A stretch of 64,000 nucleotides of DNA from Saccharomycopsis fibuligera x Saccharomycopsis cf. fibuligera. Taxonomy: Eukaryota > Ascomycota > Saccharomycetes > Ascoideales > Saccharomycopsidaceae. Below the pieces are notes generated by a model, which saw only the letters and a program-made list of their open reading frames with translations, was not told the origin of the DNA and did not search any database. Positions 32,371-43,191 of this stretch are shown here, one piece after another. A program made the position numbers and the translations under genes. The stretch covers positions 2,046,001 through 2,110,000 of the forward strand of contig CP012812.1 of NCBI GenBank assembly GCA_001936135.1. The letters run 5' to 3'. The number at the start of each line of letters is the position of its first letter. Positions within the stretch are counted from its first letter, which is position 1.

Positions 32371-35238
32371 CTAGCTTCTTCCTACATCAAAGTAATCTAA
32401 CACTTTCATTCTATCAACAGCATAATGCTGCAAGATGATGTCGTTTTGTCTAACTGATTTTTTCTCTTCATAATCAGCAAAATCGTAGTCTTTTTTCTTA
32501 AATGGCTCACCGCTAACCAAATTCCAATCACTATAGCGTGGTGTATAATCAATATTTTGTAACAAGCCATACTTTGATAACTTAAGTAGCTCTAGCGGAC
32601 AGGTGTCCAAATCGAAACGCTCGTTATAATCATGGCGAGCGACGCAATAGGAGCCATGAGCTGCGACATTATCATCAGATGCACCCATATGACCATGCCC
32701 GTTTGAAGGTAGAACAAAACGTGGTAAAGCTTCACCTAATTGTAAAGATGAATTTTCCTGCCTTGCCAATTGCTTTCCTTCCAAATAATTTTGCACTGCA
32801 TAAAAATTTTCATCCATAGGCTTTTCAATAGTCACTAATGCATTAGTTAGCTTGTTTTCTGAATTCTCTTGCTGTTGAAGACTCTCATTTTGTCTCGATG
32901 GACGTTGAAGCTGTTGGACTAGACAGTCATTAGCAGCATTGTAGCTAAATTTCAAATTTAGGTTTACAAGCTCTGAATTATGACCCGGGTTAAACAAATC
33001 AATGCTCGCTGGTGTGTAATTAGCATCGTTCACAGGATAATTCTCAAATTTTATCGCAGCTTTTTTAAAGCTCTGAATTTGTGTCTCTTTGACCGAGCGT
33101 AGCTTTCGCGATTTAAACCTAAGTTTTTCAAACTTGGCATTGTTTGGAAATGGTTCAAAAACCTCCACATTTCTGGAGTAAAGTGCTGTCCTGTAGGAAA
33201 AAAAAAATATCAATCTAGCCAAATATACCACTTTACGGTACAAAAAGTCATAAAGCTGATAATTAGTAAATTTGAAAGTGACTTCAATATCTCTGAGGAT
33301 CAGCTGAAATACATCAAGGTTGTTGCCCCAAGTGGTCAAATTACCAAAAAAGTTAGTCAAAAACAAATAACTTGTTTCATGAAAAATATTGTTCAACACA
33401 CGAATGTGTGCCACCCAATATAAATAAAAAACTCTCTCCAAAACAGTTAGCGATTTGTAAGTGAAAGCTATATTAGGAACCTCGGACGGGACAATTTGCA
33501 AAAAGTCTTTCAAAACTTTGGACAATTCTTCAGGTTTATAATCAAGCACAAAATCCTTACCAGCGTAATCGCTGAGCAAACTAGTATTTTTGAAGATATC
33601 TTCATTTGAATAATTCTTCAATTCTTTGAACTGATTATTTAGTTTCCATAAAAGTGTTGTGTCTTTAACATTCTTGACCGTTAAAATTTCACCAAACTCC
33701 ATGAAAGAATCGTATAGTTCAATAAGTACATTAAAATTGTAATTTGGAATGTGAATTGATGTGATGCATCGTAGACAGTAAACATGAATAAATGTTATTT
33801 TTTGGTCGAGTAAAGTAAGGTATTTGTAAATTTTGTCATTGGGAGAAGCTCTATCCATGCTCCATTTAAAACTTTCATAAACTGGTTTGGCTAAAACTGT
33901 GGTCAAATATTCATTTAAAGAGTCATAGAAATATTTATAATCACAATTAAGTAGCAAAGTTGAATTGACGGAAGTCAAAGTGTGAGAAATTGCTAAAGTA
34001 ACTGTGAAATAGCAATCCCTATCATTCAATTTCTTCAAAGTATTCAACCTTTCAACCAAGGATTGGGACATATCATTCACTTTTTCACGACAATTTTGAT
34101 TGTACTTCAACAAAAAGGTTTTAAAATTTAACTGGTTCGTCATCGACTCCTCCTGGTGGAAGTATTTTTTGCTAGCTTGATTATATATGGTAGCAGTAGC
34201 ATAAGATAAGGCCGACAAAAACAAAAGAAGCTGATTTTTAGAAAGCACAGTGACTGCCTCGTACAAACTCAATACAAAATCTCTATTATAAGTATCTTCT
34301 TCACCATATAGGTTTACCAGATTTTTGAACCTAGGATTCTTGTCCTGAGTAATGTAGTTATAGCATAAATCATCATCAACATTAGTATTGTATAATTCGT
34401 TGTACTTTATGAGCTTGAAACTGGTTGGCGTATAGATGTGATCTGTAAGAGGCATCAAATTTTGCTTATTACTGATATAGACTTGCCTCAAAGATATAAT
34501 CTCACTAGGTTTGACAATGTTTTGCCAATTTTTGTTGAAATCAGTGACAAGGAATAACTTTTTCTCGTTTCGTTTACTGTTCTTAGATACCCTTTCTGGT
34601 TTGATGGTAGTGGTAGACCCATTTTGCAGCTTGAGCTTTTCCACTTTGTATAGATAATCGCCACTAGTGCTTAACGGCAAGTCATTTTCGTCTGTATTAC
34701 AGCTTGTGATGACTGCAGCTACAGTGGCTGTTGTGGATGTTGTATGGTTTGCGACAACCGTATGCTCAGTGCTAGAGAAAATAGTTCTGTCACTAATATT
34801 ACCATGGCCATCACTATTATGTGAATTGAAAATAGCACAATTTCTCTTAAGATTAGAGGCCGTCCTCGTGGTTTTTAGGAAAAAATTATTTTGATTATAG
34901 CCACCCAGCAGCGTGATTAATGGTAAATTTAGCTTTTTACCCAGATTTTGTTCTTCTTCTTGGACGCGTTCCTGCTGCTCCCGTTGATCCTGTTGCTCCT
35001 GTTGATTTTGCGCCCTTTTATGCTCAAGAAATGCTGCCCTATCCTGAGGAGACATGTCCAAAAACCCGCAGCGGTAATTTTTATCAAGACAATTAAAACA
35101 GGAGTCGAGCTCTTCACCACATTTTATTCTTCTCTTTTTGCAGTTAGCGCAACCAAATTTTGAGTTCTTGTGCCTCTTTCGCTTTTTCTTAGAGACCGCG
35201 GATGAGGAAATTGCAGGTAAATTCTTGGATAACGGCAT
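32371..35238 (-). CDS. Zn2Cys6 fungal transcription factor
   Basis: 955 residues. A binuclear zinc cluster sits at the N-terminus with cysteines at 30, 33, 40, 47, 50 and 57 (CX2CX6CX6CX2CX6C; GCANCKKRRIKCGEELDSCFNC), preceded by a basic KKKRKRHKNSK stretch. The linker and a Gln/Glu-rich segment (QNQQEQQDQREQQERVQEEEQ region, ~75-96) follow. The remaining ~700 residues are largely helical with hydrophobic segments, as in the middle regulatory regions of this class. Sequence-specific DNA binding in the nucleus is inferred; the target pathway is unknown and I could not match it to a named regulator. The 2.9 kb upstream spacer suggests complex regulation. Confidence 0.9.
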   Translation of the reverse strand: MPLSKNLPAISSSAVSKKKRKRHKNSKFGCANCKKRRIKCGEELDSCFNCLDKNYRCGFLDMSPQDRAAFLEHKRAQNQQEQQDQREQQERVQEEEQNLGKKLNLPLITLLGGYNQNNFFLKTTRTASNLKRNCAIFNSHNSDGHGNISDRTIFSSTEHTVVANHTTSTTATVAAVITSCNTDENDLPLSTSGDYLYKVEKLKLQNGSTTTIKPERVSKNSKRNEKKLFLVTDFNKNWQNIVKPSEIISLRQVYISNKQNLMPLTDHIYTPTSFKLIKYNELYNTNVDDDLCYNYITQDKNPRFKNLVNLYGEEDTYNRDFVLSLYEAVTVLSKNQLLLFLSALSYATATIYNQASKKYFHQEESMTNQLNFKTFLLKYNQNCREKVNDMSQSLVERLNTLKKLNDRDCYFTVTLAISHTLTSVNSTLLLNCDYKYFYDSLNEYLTTVLAKPVYESFKWSMDRASPNDKIYKYLTLLDQKITFIHVYCLRCITSIHIPNYNFNVLIELYDSFMEFGEILTVKNVKDTTLLWKLNNQFKELKNYSNEDIFKNTSLLSDYAGKDFVLDYKPEELSKVLKDFLQIVPSEVPNIAFTYKSLTVLERVFYLYWVAHIRVLNNIFHETSYLFLTNFFGNLTTWGNNLDVFQLILRDIEVTFKFTNYQLYDFLYRKVVYLARLIFFFSYRTALYSRNVEVFEPFPNNAKFEKLRFKSRKLRSVKETQIQSFKKAAIKFENYPVNDANYTPASIDLFNPGHNSELVNLNLKFSYNAANDCLVQQLQRPSRQNESLQQQENSENKLTNALVTIEKPMDENFYAVQNYLEGKQLARQENSSLQLGEALPRFVLPSNGHGHMGASDDNVAAHGSYCVARHDYNERFDLDTCPLELLKLSKYGLLQNIDYTPRYSDWNLVSGEPFKKKDYDFADYEEKKSVRQNDIILQHYAVDRMKVLDYFDVGRS

Positions 35239-36232
35239 CCTATGCTAAGCCTGCGGTGATGGTGACGAAACAAGTCGTAACAATTTTTTGTAATAAAATA
35301 CACCAATCTGCGAAGAAATGCCTTCAATGGGACACAGTAAGTTAGAAAATAAATTAGAACGGGCAAAAATGACACTGACAAAGCGAATCGCGCTCGGCGG
35401 TATAATGGATCGAACCAAGTTAAACAGCTTTATGACAATATCGATGACAAGAAGAACGATAGGAAAAGGAGTTATAATAAACACAGATGCTGTTCTTGAA
35501 AAGTATTGAGGTGGACTCCGCAACCAAAAAGAGAAAAGAAAACGAAAAGAAAAGCAGGTGAAAGTCCAAACAAAAAGGTAAAAAAATCTTATTAGAAATA
35601 AAGTTACTAATTGAAGCGGCATGGTTTCTTAAAATAGCTTTTTTTTTTTTTTTTGTTTTTTGTTTTTTGTTTTTTTCTAAAGTAGAACTGTACCGTATGC
35701 CAGCCCAGACTCTTGCCATAATGTTCATTAATCACACTACGAAGCATAAAGCAACAGTTAACGTAGAAGCAATATTTTTTCCTTTGATTTTGCCGTTACT
35801 CAGCTCCAACTCCAGAAACTCAAGAAAGAATGCGTGAACCGAAACTGGACAGCGCCGTCTCGGCTCATTATAGACGATATCTATCCAGCTATATATTTTA
35901 TTGGATAAAAGAAAGCAATGCGGTTTAAACTATAAACTGGTGTGTTATAGCGGGATTACAAAGTTGCGCTTTGCGAGTTTGCAGCTAAAGTCATAGATAA
36001 ACGAGAATGTGAAGTATCCATACGGTCAAGTGTTTTTGTTTTTGAGTGTCCTTTCAGTCATATTATCAAGCCAGACTATTATATTTGATGATCTTCTACA
36101 GCGGCTGTAGCATCAAAAACTTTAAAACGCATTATTGAAACTAATGACATAAAGAAATATTTCACTGTACTCTTTTCTATTGTGTTATACTTGAAGCATA
36201 GATAATGCAGACTGTTCCACCCAAGATCCTTA

Positions 36233-36270
36233 TTTTTTATATACTTGCATCTTTTTTATATACTTGCATC
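36233..36270. repeat. 19-base perfect tandem duplication
   Basis: Two adjacent copies of TTTTTTATATACTTGCATC (36233-36251 and 36252-36270). Confidence 0.95.
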
Positions 36271-37797
36271 ACACGGCTACTGGATGCCCCGCTTCTGATA
36301 ACTCGATATAATTGTAACCTTTTTTGTTTAATTTGAGTGTCTGTACCCTTGAAATAAACAAGTGTTAATGTTACTTGGGGGCCAAGTCAAGACTAAGACA
36401 TTCTGTAATGGCGAGTGCCCAAAAGAACAGAATTCAACTTTCTTGCTCATTTTGCTGATCCAACGAGTCGATAAACGATCTCAAAACGAGAAAAGCGTGC
36501 ACGATAGCCTAATGCTGCCACCTGATTGTTACAGAATATTTTTTATGAATGAGCTTGTGAGACCCGCCAACGCCCTTTTCCCACTGCTACACAACACTTG
36601 AATCATCGCTGATCTTTTAGCCCAAGATTGAATTCTCGGGATCTCAAAAAAGATTCTGTGCAAGCGCAGATCATATGCAGCTATTACAGCAGCAGCATCT
36701 GCACGGTTGTACTGATGCACCGCAGTACTGCAACGCTGCTGCACAGCTGAAGCACTACTCTGGGTTCGCCACATCAATGACGTTTCTGCTTTTCATTCTC
36801 ACTAATTCAATACACTGGACCTGAACTCTTCTTATTTTTTATTATTATTTTCATTTTCTTTTGCCCAAAACCAGTTCTGCTTATTTTTTCTGCTTATTTT
36901 TTCTGCTACTTTTCTCTTTCGTCATAGAAAGTCGTGCTTAGCTGATTGTCCCAAAAGGTGCACCCAATCCGTAAACAGGATAAAATCGAATAATATAAGC
37001 ATGATTCAGCCAAACAGAAATAGTCAAATCAAATGTACTCAGAAAGCAAGAGCAAGAACCGTTGCTTCGAATTGTTTAAGCATACGTGTACTAAAATACT
37101 TTACTAAAATAGTTGGCCACCCTTGCTTTCTTTCTCTTATTCGTTTTCGGGTAGTCAAATACTCTGTTATCTGTCTATGGACAATAATAACTGCTATCTG
37201 GACAACACAATGCACTATCTATATACATAACCATTCCTTCTTCCCGCTCTTCCCCGCTCTGAAAGTGCTTGTATTCGTATAGTAAAAGTCTTTTTGTCCA
37301 ACTGTTGCTATATACCATTATGACGGTGAATGCCTAGTGAGCCTTAACTCATGGGGCAACTGACATCATATAAGGTTTATCAAATGCGTCACTCACTTCT
37401 TTCTTTCTTTTTTCTATCTAGAATTCGAAGAATCTTTTTTTCTTTCTTTTTCTTCTTTTTCTAGTTTTTCCGTCGGTTTAAGGTTTTGCATTGTTTTCCA
37501 TTACGTTTTTTTTTTCTTTTCTTTTTCTTCCCTGCTGTAGCTGTGCGTCTTTATGCAGATTTTGTCTTTTAGGACATGTTGCAGTTTACGTGTTTTTTGA
37601 CGACAATGGCAGCCCTGCAAAAAGGTAGTAATTCAACATAGACAATTGTGCTGTGCCCTGCCTTGTATTGTGAAAGAACGCAAGTTTCCTAGATACAGCA
37701 AAAATGTAGTTTCTCTATAGTGCAGATAGCCGACTTTCTGCAATTACTGGGCTTTTTAGAGTATTAACAAAGCGATAAGGTGACATTTGTGAAATCT

Positions 37798-37857
37798 GTT
37801 GTTCTTGTAGAAATGCCCCGTCCTTTAGAAATGCCCCGTCCTTTCTACAAGAACAAC
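37798..37857. repeat. Inverted repeat with nested direct repeat
   Basis: Perfect 16-base arms, GTTGTTCTTGTAGAAA (37798-37813) and its reverse complement (37842-37857), enclose a 28-base loop. Two copies of AAATGCCCCGTCCTTT (37811-37826 and 37829-37844) overlap the arm ends. As RNA or single-stranded DNA it would form a stable hairpin on either strand. Confidence 0.95.
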
Positions 37858-38154
37858 GCAAAGGTAATATTATATTGCGGAAAAGTCATTTCAATTTTTT
37901 CCATCTAACTGAAAAGCAGGAGATGAAAAACCGAGGCTTGTAGAAAACGAAGGTTATGATAGTCAAGACACAAAAAACTAAATACAAAACTATCTAAAAC
38001 AAAACAAAACTCGAAGAAACGGAACAAAACAGAAAAGATTAGAATAGAAAAACAAAGAAGAGAGTATAGTATACACCTTATAACGTAAAAAAAGGAAGAA
38101 GATGTTTAGTATAACTTAAAAAGCTAGGATGCTAGGATGCTAGGATGCAACATA

Positions 38155-41100
38155 TCAACGCTGTCTTTTTTGCAGCGTGCTTTTTATCGTGCCCCCAAGT
38201 AAACTAAACGCTCTAGACCCCCTTTTACCAAATGTCTTTTTCCCCTTGCCAATATCAGCAGTATTTAGCGGGGATTTGTCTTTCCCTAGTTCATTGCTGG
38301 ACATTATACCGCTACTCAATGGTAGATTCGACTCCATTTGACTGGAGTCAAGGTTATTTTTTTTTGCCAATCTCAACTGATCGAGGGTAATAGTGGAGTA
38401 TTTTTTAACCCCTGGTGGCGAGAATTGTGGGCGCTCCTGCTTCTCCGGGGCTATTACTGGCTTAGGGGTTAAGATATTTTCAGCAACGTACTTCTGTGAT
38501 GGACGGCGAGACGGCTTTCTTTCCAATTCTTCAATATATTTTGTCAGCTCATTATCGGAAAATGTCAAGCCTCTGCGCTTTTGTGCTTTATTCAGATATT
38601 CTTCAGCTAATTGTTCAGTTTTGTTTGAACCTTCTCTGGCTACATTCTCTTTTGGTTTATCCGCACTCCCCAGAAACGTCTCACGATGCTTCACAAATTG
38701 TAATTGAGCTTCATCGTCATCGACAGGTCTCACATTAGTATCACGAGCTTCCACATTTTGGGTCCAGACGTTAGTCTCCGGTGTTTCCTTTTCTTTGCCT
38801 TTTCTATCAGACACATCAACAGCACCACTTTCAGTATTAAGGCCACCGGCGCTGAAATAGTTTCTTTGAGTTAGCAACTCCTCCAAATAAGTCACTTTGT
38901 GGCTTAGCTCGTTGATCTCTTTATTTTTGGCAATAACTTTGTCATTTAGCGATTCAGTATGCGCTTGAATCAGTTTATCAATCAAATGCCTGTTATTGTT
39001 ATTTATTAGGTCAATAATTACCTCTTCTTTCAATTTGAGCTTTTCGCTTATGTAATTCTCTGCCAACTTTCTACCATTTCTATTTTGATGCGCCAAACTT
39101 GTTTTCCATTCAATTTCTGATTCAGCTTGCCTTTTTTCAATGTTGGCAATGCGAGACACCAAAAAGCTAATTTCTTCTTTTAACGCCGCAATCCGATTGT
39201 TTGTGATTGCGTGTGGAGGTAATGATTCATCTCTTGGACGCGGCTCAGGTCCTTGTCCACTCGAAGTTGTATGGTAGCGCGCAAATGGTGTTTCACTTGG
39301 TGGCTCAAATAACGACTCCCGAGCATACGATGCTGGATTTTGAGCATAAGTCGGTTCTTGTGTTTGCTGAGGCGATGCAAACTCTGGCTTGATATTGGTT
39401 TGCAAGTCCTCAAATAAGTTTCTAGCACTTTTTCTAATTTGTGCTTGGCCTCTTGCACTTCGCTCACTTAGTCTTCTTTGCAGAACGGGATCAACAATAG
39501 GAGTCATTTGCTCTAGAACATCACCGGTAGATTCTTCTAAAGCTGGCGGCTCCTGAACTTGTTCTGAAATTGGCATCTGGGATCCTCCCTCAAAGCCATG
39601 GGTTTCTTCTTTATCAACTAATCCGGGGCCAATTTCCTCGATTGTTGGACGAGATTCGATACCGGTTCCCGGATCATAGTAATTCGACGATGGCTCCGCA
39701 GTGAACTCTGAACTTTTGCCCAAATCGCCAGTACTCATGTTCCTTTTGATATCCTTAGTCACCTTTAAAGTTCCCGAGACTCTTGATAGCAAAATATGCC
39801 TATGGTTACTTGTAGATCTGCCCGTGTGATTGTAGACGGTGACAGATGAAGATGAGGATGAGGATGAGGATAACTCACCGGCAAGATTTGCATCTCTGGC
39901 CCGGGTCAACACACTTTTATTAAACCTCGTAACATCTTCAACGTTACTGTTTCCATCCCTGGAGTTATCGCTTTCAGTATACACCGCAGCATTTTTCTCA
40001 CTCTTTTCGTTTTGTGGACAAGCAAAATCTGAATGCACTCTGCTGTCTGCATCTAGCTCATCGTTGCATTGCTGCGCATCTGCACCATGGCCAGCACCAG
40101 CTTCTTCCCCAGATTTCAAATCATAAGCGTTGGTAAAAAACTTGAGGTTGCTGCCACTTTGGCTGTTTCTATTACTTTGAGGCCCACTGAAGTTAAAAGG
40201 TTCTTCATTTTCACCAATGTAGCAATCAACGCTTCCGAGACTAAACTCCCTGGCATGCTTTTTAAAGTTTTTGCCATTCACTCGTTCTTGCCATTCTTTA
40301 ATTCCAGCAAGACACTTTTCTTGTTTGATGAGCGTATCAGACATCTTATTCAATTCCTGGTTTAACTTGGACATTTTTTGGCTCAAGTCGTTTTCGAACC
40401 TAACGGTTTGTTTCTGCATCAATGCAGTGACAATATCCATCACTGCGCTATGGTCCATGAAGGGTAGTTGGGAGTTGGGCGCCGAGGTTGACCGAATATT
40501 GCTATTTAGAGTATTTTGCTGGCTATTTTTTGTCAAACATGGCTGTCTCAGAGGCACATTCTCATTTATTTCAACTTCTTTCAGTGAATCACTAGAAGCT
40601 ACAGCAGCTATCAGTACTCTTTCATTAATATGGACATTATCATTATCAGCAATGGTCTCTGAAACGCTCTTTGACTGCTTGTTTCCAATTTTGACATGTT
40701 CTATACCTTCAGTGATAATGGATTTGATCTGAAATTCTTCCAATAAGCCATTAGTTAAGTTTGAATTTCTGTCATTCGGCTCGCTTGCCTCCAAAGCGCC
40801 GTCCCCCTTTGAACTACCGAGGTTATGAGTAGCTCCTTCGGCACGCTCAGTAATAAAGTCATCCTCGGAATCGCTAGATGATGCAGTAGATGCCTCTGGA
40901 CACGAAAGTGTTGAGCCTCTTTGACCTTCACTATTCCTGCTTTTCTGAACGCTATCGTTGTAATGCTCTTCCAAATCATCATCATCGTGTTTTGAATCTC
41001 TATCTTTGCGATAAATAGCGCCGCCATGACTGATTGGTGTAGCAGTATTAGTGAATATTTCATAATGTGAAGCATTTGCGGTAGCGTCAGTACTTACATT

Positions 41101-43191
41101 TGTGTCACTATCATTGTGACTGAAATCTTGCAGTTTTATGGGATGACTTGCAAGAGATTTTTTGTTAGCGTCCACTTCTATATAATCATTGTTGCTTTGT
41201 CCAGCACTGATATTTGTTTCACTGCCTTCATTCTGTGTGTTAACGTTACCATGATTATCATCACTGTAACTCGGCATAGATTGGGAAGCACCGCTTCTCT
41301 TGAACGTCTGTAACCATGACAAATAAGACCTTTCTGAACCAACATAATTGTTACTCAGAGCATTGTCACCGCTGCTACCATCGCTATTGCTAAGTCTGCT
41401 GAAAGCATCAGCGCGGTTGACAATCAACTCTAACTTTTGCAAAAATTTGGAATTACGGGCCTCGATGTCTTCCATAATGCTGTTTTTGAAAACTAGCAAC
41501 GATGTATTAACAAGTTGACTAATGTGCAGTTGATCTAAGTGGTAGTCGCTAGCGTTAAGAATCCCTTCATTGCTTTTCACCAAAGAAATGGTGGATGCTA
41601 AAAATGGAGAGCCATGAAAATTACCGGATCTTGTAATGTTGACAGGTCTCCCCAACTTTGGCAACGGATGGTAATTTATGGTGTTGGCCCCACTTTTGTT
41701 TTTGCTGTCACTACTACCACTGTTGCTGTTCTCATGATAAGCATGAGACCTGGAGCTTGAATCATCGCGTGGTTCACTGAAAACATCGACGCGTTCAATG
41801 TGAATTGCTTGCGGAGTGGTATGAACACTTTCTCTTTCAGTTTTGGTCGATGGTGAAGTTGCGGTTGCTGCTATTGGTTCATTAATGAGTTTCAAGCCGC
41901 GTGAAAAATCAGTATTCTTTTGTTTGGCACCGTAAAAATTATCTATGGTATCATAATACTGGGTATTTGTACTAGCAACTGAACTCGACCTCGACACATT
42001 ATCCGTACTATCTTGTTGAACTTCATTAAAATTGGCAATTTGATTTGTGTTTTGATTTGTGTTTGCGGATATACGTTGCTTCATTTCGTAGAGTTTTGTC
42101 CAACGCTCGCTTTCTGCTTCAAATTTGGAATCGACCAATTTTATGAGTTCTTCTTCCTTGGTGTTTTTGTAACCTATCACTTCATTATTAAGTGATTTGT
42201 ATTTTGCTTCAAGATCTTTTTGACAGTTCTCCAATTGTTCTTTATCCTGCTCATTGACATCTTTGAACTCATCTATCATCGCACTGAGCAGATCAATCTT
42301 CTGAAGGAGAGCATGTTGTTTTTCAATCATGAAGTCTTTTACTTCTTTGGTTTTTAAGGTTTCTCGTTCATTGAAAAGCTGTTGTGAGTTGATAATCATT
42401 TTTTTCAAACCTTCAACTTTGTTATTCAACTCACTGTGGCTTTCTTGAATTCCTTGAGAATTTGTAAAAGCAAAATCATTATAGTTGTTTTCCAAGGAGC
42501 CTAGACGATCGTCCAATAGGTCTACTCTAGCTGACAAGTCCAGAATCTGGCTGTATATCTGGTTACTCAAGTTGTCATTGAGTTTCATGACTTTTGTTTC
42601 AGCTTGAGTGTTGGATTGTTTTAACAATTCCACTTTAAAGCTTTTCATGTTTTCGTCCAACTTGACATTGTCTTTCACAACCACGTTGTAAAGGTTTTGT
42701 AATGACGCGAACTGCTCTTCTAAGGATGTCAACCTGTGCTCAAACTCGTAGTAAACTTCTTCTGCTTCTGCTTCTACTTCTACTTCTTCTCCATTTTCAT
42801 TGCTTATTGACACAATCCTTTTATCAGAGCTAATACTATCTCTCACTGAAGCACTAGAAATGGTGACGCTGCAGTCAGCCAGTTGACTTTTGAGGCCTTG
42901 ATCTTCATTGAGCTTTGTCTCGAGCGATAAAAGTCGACTTTTAAAATTCTTTAACTTTTCGCTCACCGATCTGTCAAACAGTTTTAGGTTTTCAGTATTT
43001 GTTTCTTGAAGCAGCTTAAGTTTGCCATTGAAGGTGTTCTCATGATTTTCATTATCGTACTTGATGTCTAATTTCAAATCTATAAGAATTTTGCTCACTT
43101 CTTGGAGAATGCTTTCTTTCAAACCTAGGTTATTATGGTTTGAGGCATCAGCGATAGCAGCAGTGTCCTGGAATCGGACCCGCTCTGCCAT
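38155..43191 (-). CDS. Large coiled-coil protein of unknown function
   Basis: 1678 residues from the ATG at 43191, starting MAERVRFQDTAAIADASNHN; an upstream in-frame TTG is not a credible start. The N-terminal third (~20-380) is a run of heptad-like helices (LKLLQETN, KLKNFKSRLLSLETKL, ARVDLLDDRLGSLENN). Asp/Ser/Asn-rich disordered sequence follows, with a Ser run (SSSSSSSSSVTV). Further coiled coils lie at ~960-1000 and ~1370-1480. The C-terminal end is basic (TKYIEELERKPSRRPSQKY, then GKKTFGKRGSRAFSLLGGTI). The layout resembles cytoskeletal or cortical scaffolds, but I do not recognise the family and no enzymatic motif is visible. It could be a fast-evolving or lineage-restricted protein. 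Confidence 0.85.
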   Translation of the reverse strand: MAERVRFQDTAAIADASNHNNLGLKESILQEVSKILIDLKLDIKYDNENHENTFNGKLKLLQETNTENLKLFDRSVSEKLKNFKSRLLSLETKLNEDQGLKSQLADCSVTISSASVRDSISSDKRIVSISNENGEEVEVEAEAEEVYYEFEHRLTSLEEQFASLQNLYNVVVKDNVKLDENMKSFKVELLKQSNTQAETKVMKLNDNLSNQIYSQILDLSARVDLLDDRLGSLENNYNDFAFTNSQGIQESHSELNNKVEGLKKMIINSQQLFNERETLKTKEVKDFMIEKQHALLQKIDLLSAMIDEFKDVNEQDKEQLENCQKDLEAKYKSLNNEVIGYKNTKEEELIKLVDSKFEAESERWTKLYEMKQRISANTNQNTNQIANFNEVQQDSTDNVSRSSSVASTNTQYYDTIDNFYGAKQKNTDFSRGLKLINEPIAATATSPSTKTERESVHTTPQAIHIERVDVFSEPRDDSSSRSHAYHENSNSGSSDSKNKSGANTINYHPLPKLGRPVNITRSGNFHGSPFLASTISLVKSNEGILNASDYHLDQLHISQLVNTSLLVFKNSIMEDIEARNSKFLQKLELIVNRADAFSRLSNSDGSSGDNALSNNYVGSERSYLSWLQTFKRSGASQSMPSYSDDNHGNVNTQNEGSETNISAGQSNNDYIEVDANKKSLASHPIKLQDFSHNDSDTNVSTDATANASHYEIFTNTATPISHGGAIYRKDRDSKHDDDDLEEHYNDSVQKSRNSEGQRGSTLSCPEASTASSSDSEDDFITERAEGATHNLGSSKGDGALEASEPNDRNSNLTNGLLEEFQIKSIITEGIEHVKIGNKQSKSVSETIADNDNVHINERVLIAAVASSDSLKEVEINENVPLRQPCLTKNSQQNTLNSNIRSTSAPNSQLPFMDHSAVMDIVTALMQKQTVRFENDLSQKMSKLNQELNKMSDTLIKQEKCLAGIKEWQERVNGKNFKKHAREFSLGSVDCYIGENEEPFNFSGPQSNRNSQSGSNLKFFTNAYDLKSGEEAGAGHGADAQQCNDELDADSRVHSDFACPQNEKSEKNAAVYTESDNSRDGNSNVEDVTRFNKSVLTRARDANLAGELSSSSSSSSSVTVYNHTGRSTSNHRHILLSRVSGTLKVTKDIKRNMSTGDLGKSSEFTAEPSSNYYDPGTGIESRPTIEEIGPGLVDKEETHGFEGGSQMPISEQVQEPPALEESTGDVLEQMTPIVDPVLQRRLSERSARGQAQIRKSARNLFEDLQTNIKPEFASPQQTQEPTYAQNPASYARESLFEPPSETPFARYHTTSSGQGPEPRPRDESLPPHAITNNRIAALKEEISFLVSRIANIEKRQAESEIEWKTSLAHQNRNGRKLAENYISEKLKLKEEVIIDLINNNNRHLIDKLIQAHTESLNDKVIAKNKEINELSHKVTYLEELLTQRNYFSAGGLNTESGAVDVSDRKGKEKETPETNVWTQNVEARDTNVRPVDDDEAQLQFVKHRETFLGSADKPKENVAREGSNKTEQLAEEYLNKAQKRRGLTFSDNELTKYIEELERKPSRRPSQKYVAENILTPKPVIAPEKQERPQFSPPGVKKYSTITLDQLRLAKKNNLDSSQMESNLPLSSGIMSSNELGKDKSPLNTADIGKGKKTFGKRGSRAFSLLGGTIKSTLQKRQR

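Larger units (their letters stand above)
35239..38154. other. 2.9 kb spacer upstream of the Zn2Cys6 gene
   Basis: No gene recognised. Visible: a T-rich run at about 35640-35675, a 19-base tandem duplication at 36233-36270, a CTACAGCGGCTGTAG palindrome near 36096, repeated TTCTGCTTATTTT units near 36876-36905, pyrimidine-rich tracts at 37400-37550, and a nested inverted/direct repeat at 37798-37857. GCTAGGAT is repeated three times just beyond the 3' end of the coiled-coil gene (about 38121-38146). Confidence 0.55.

Noticed and set aside
35395-35420. tRNA B-box-like GGTTCGATCC on the reverse strand
   Set aside because: The bases either side do not form a T stem and no A box or cloverleaf lies at the right distance.
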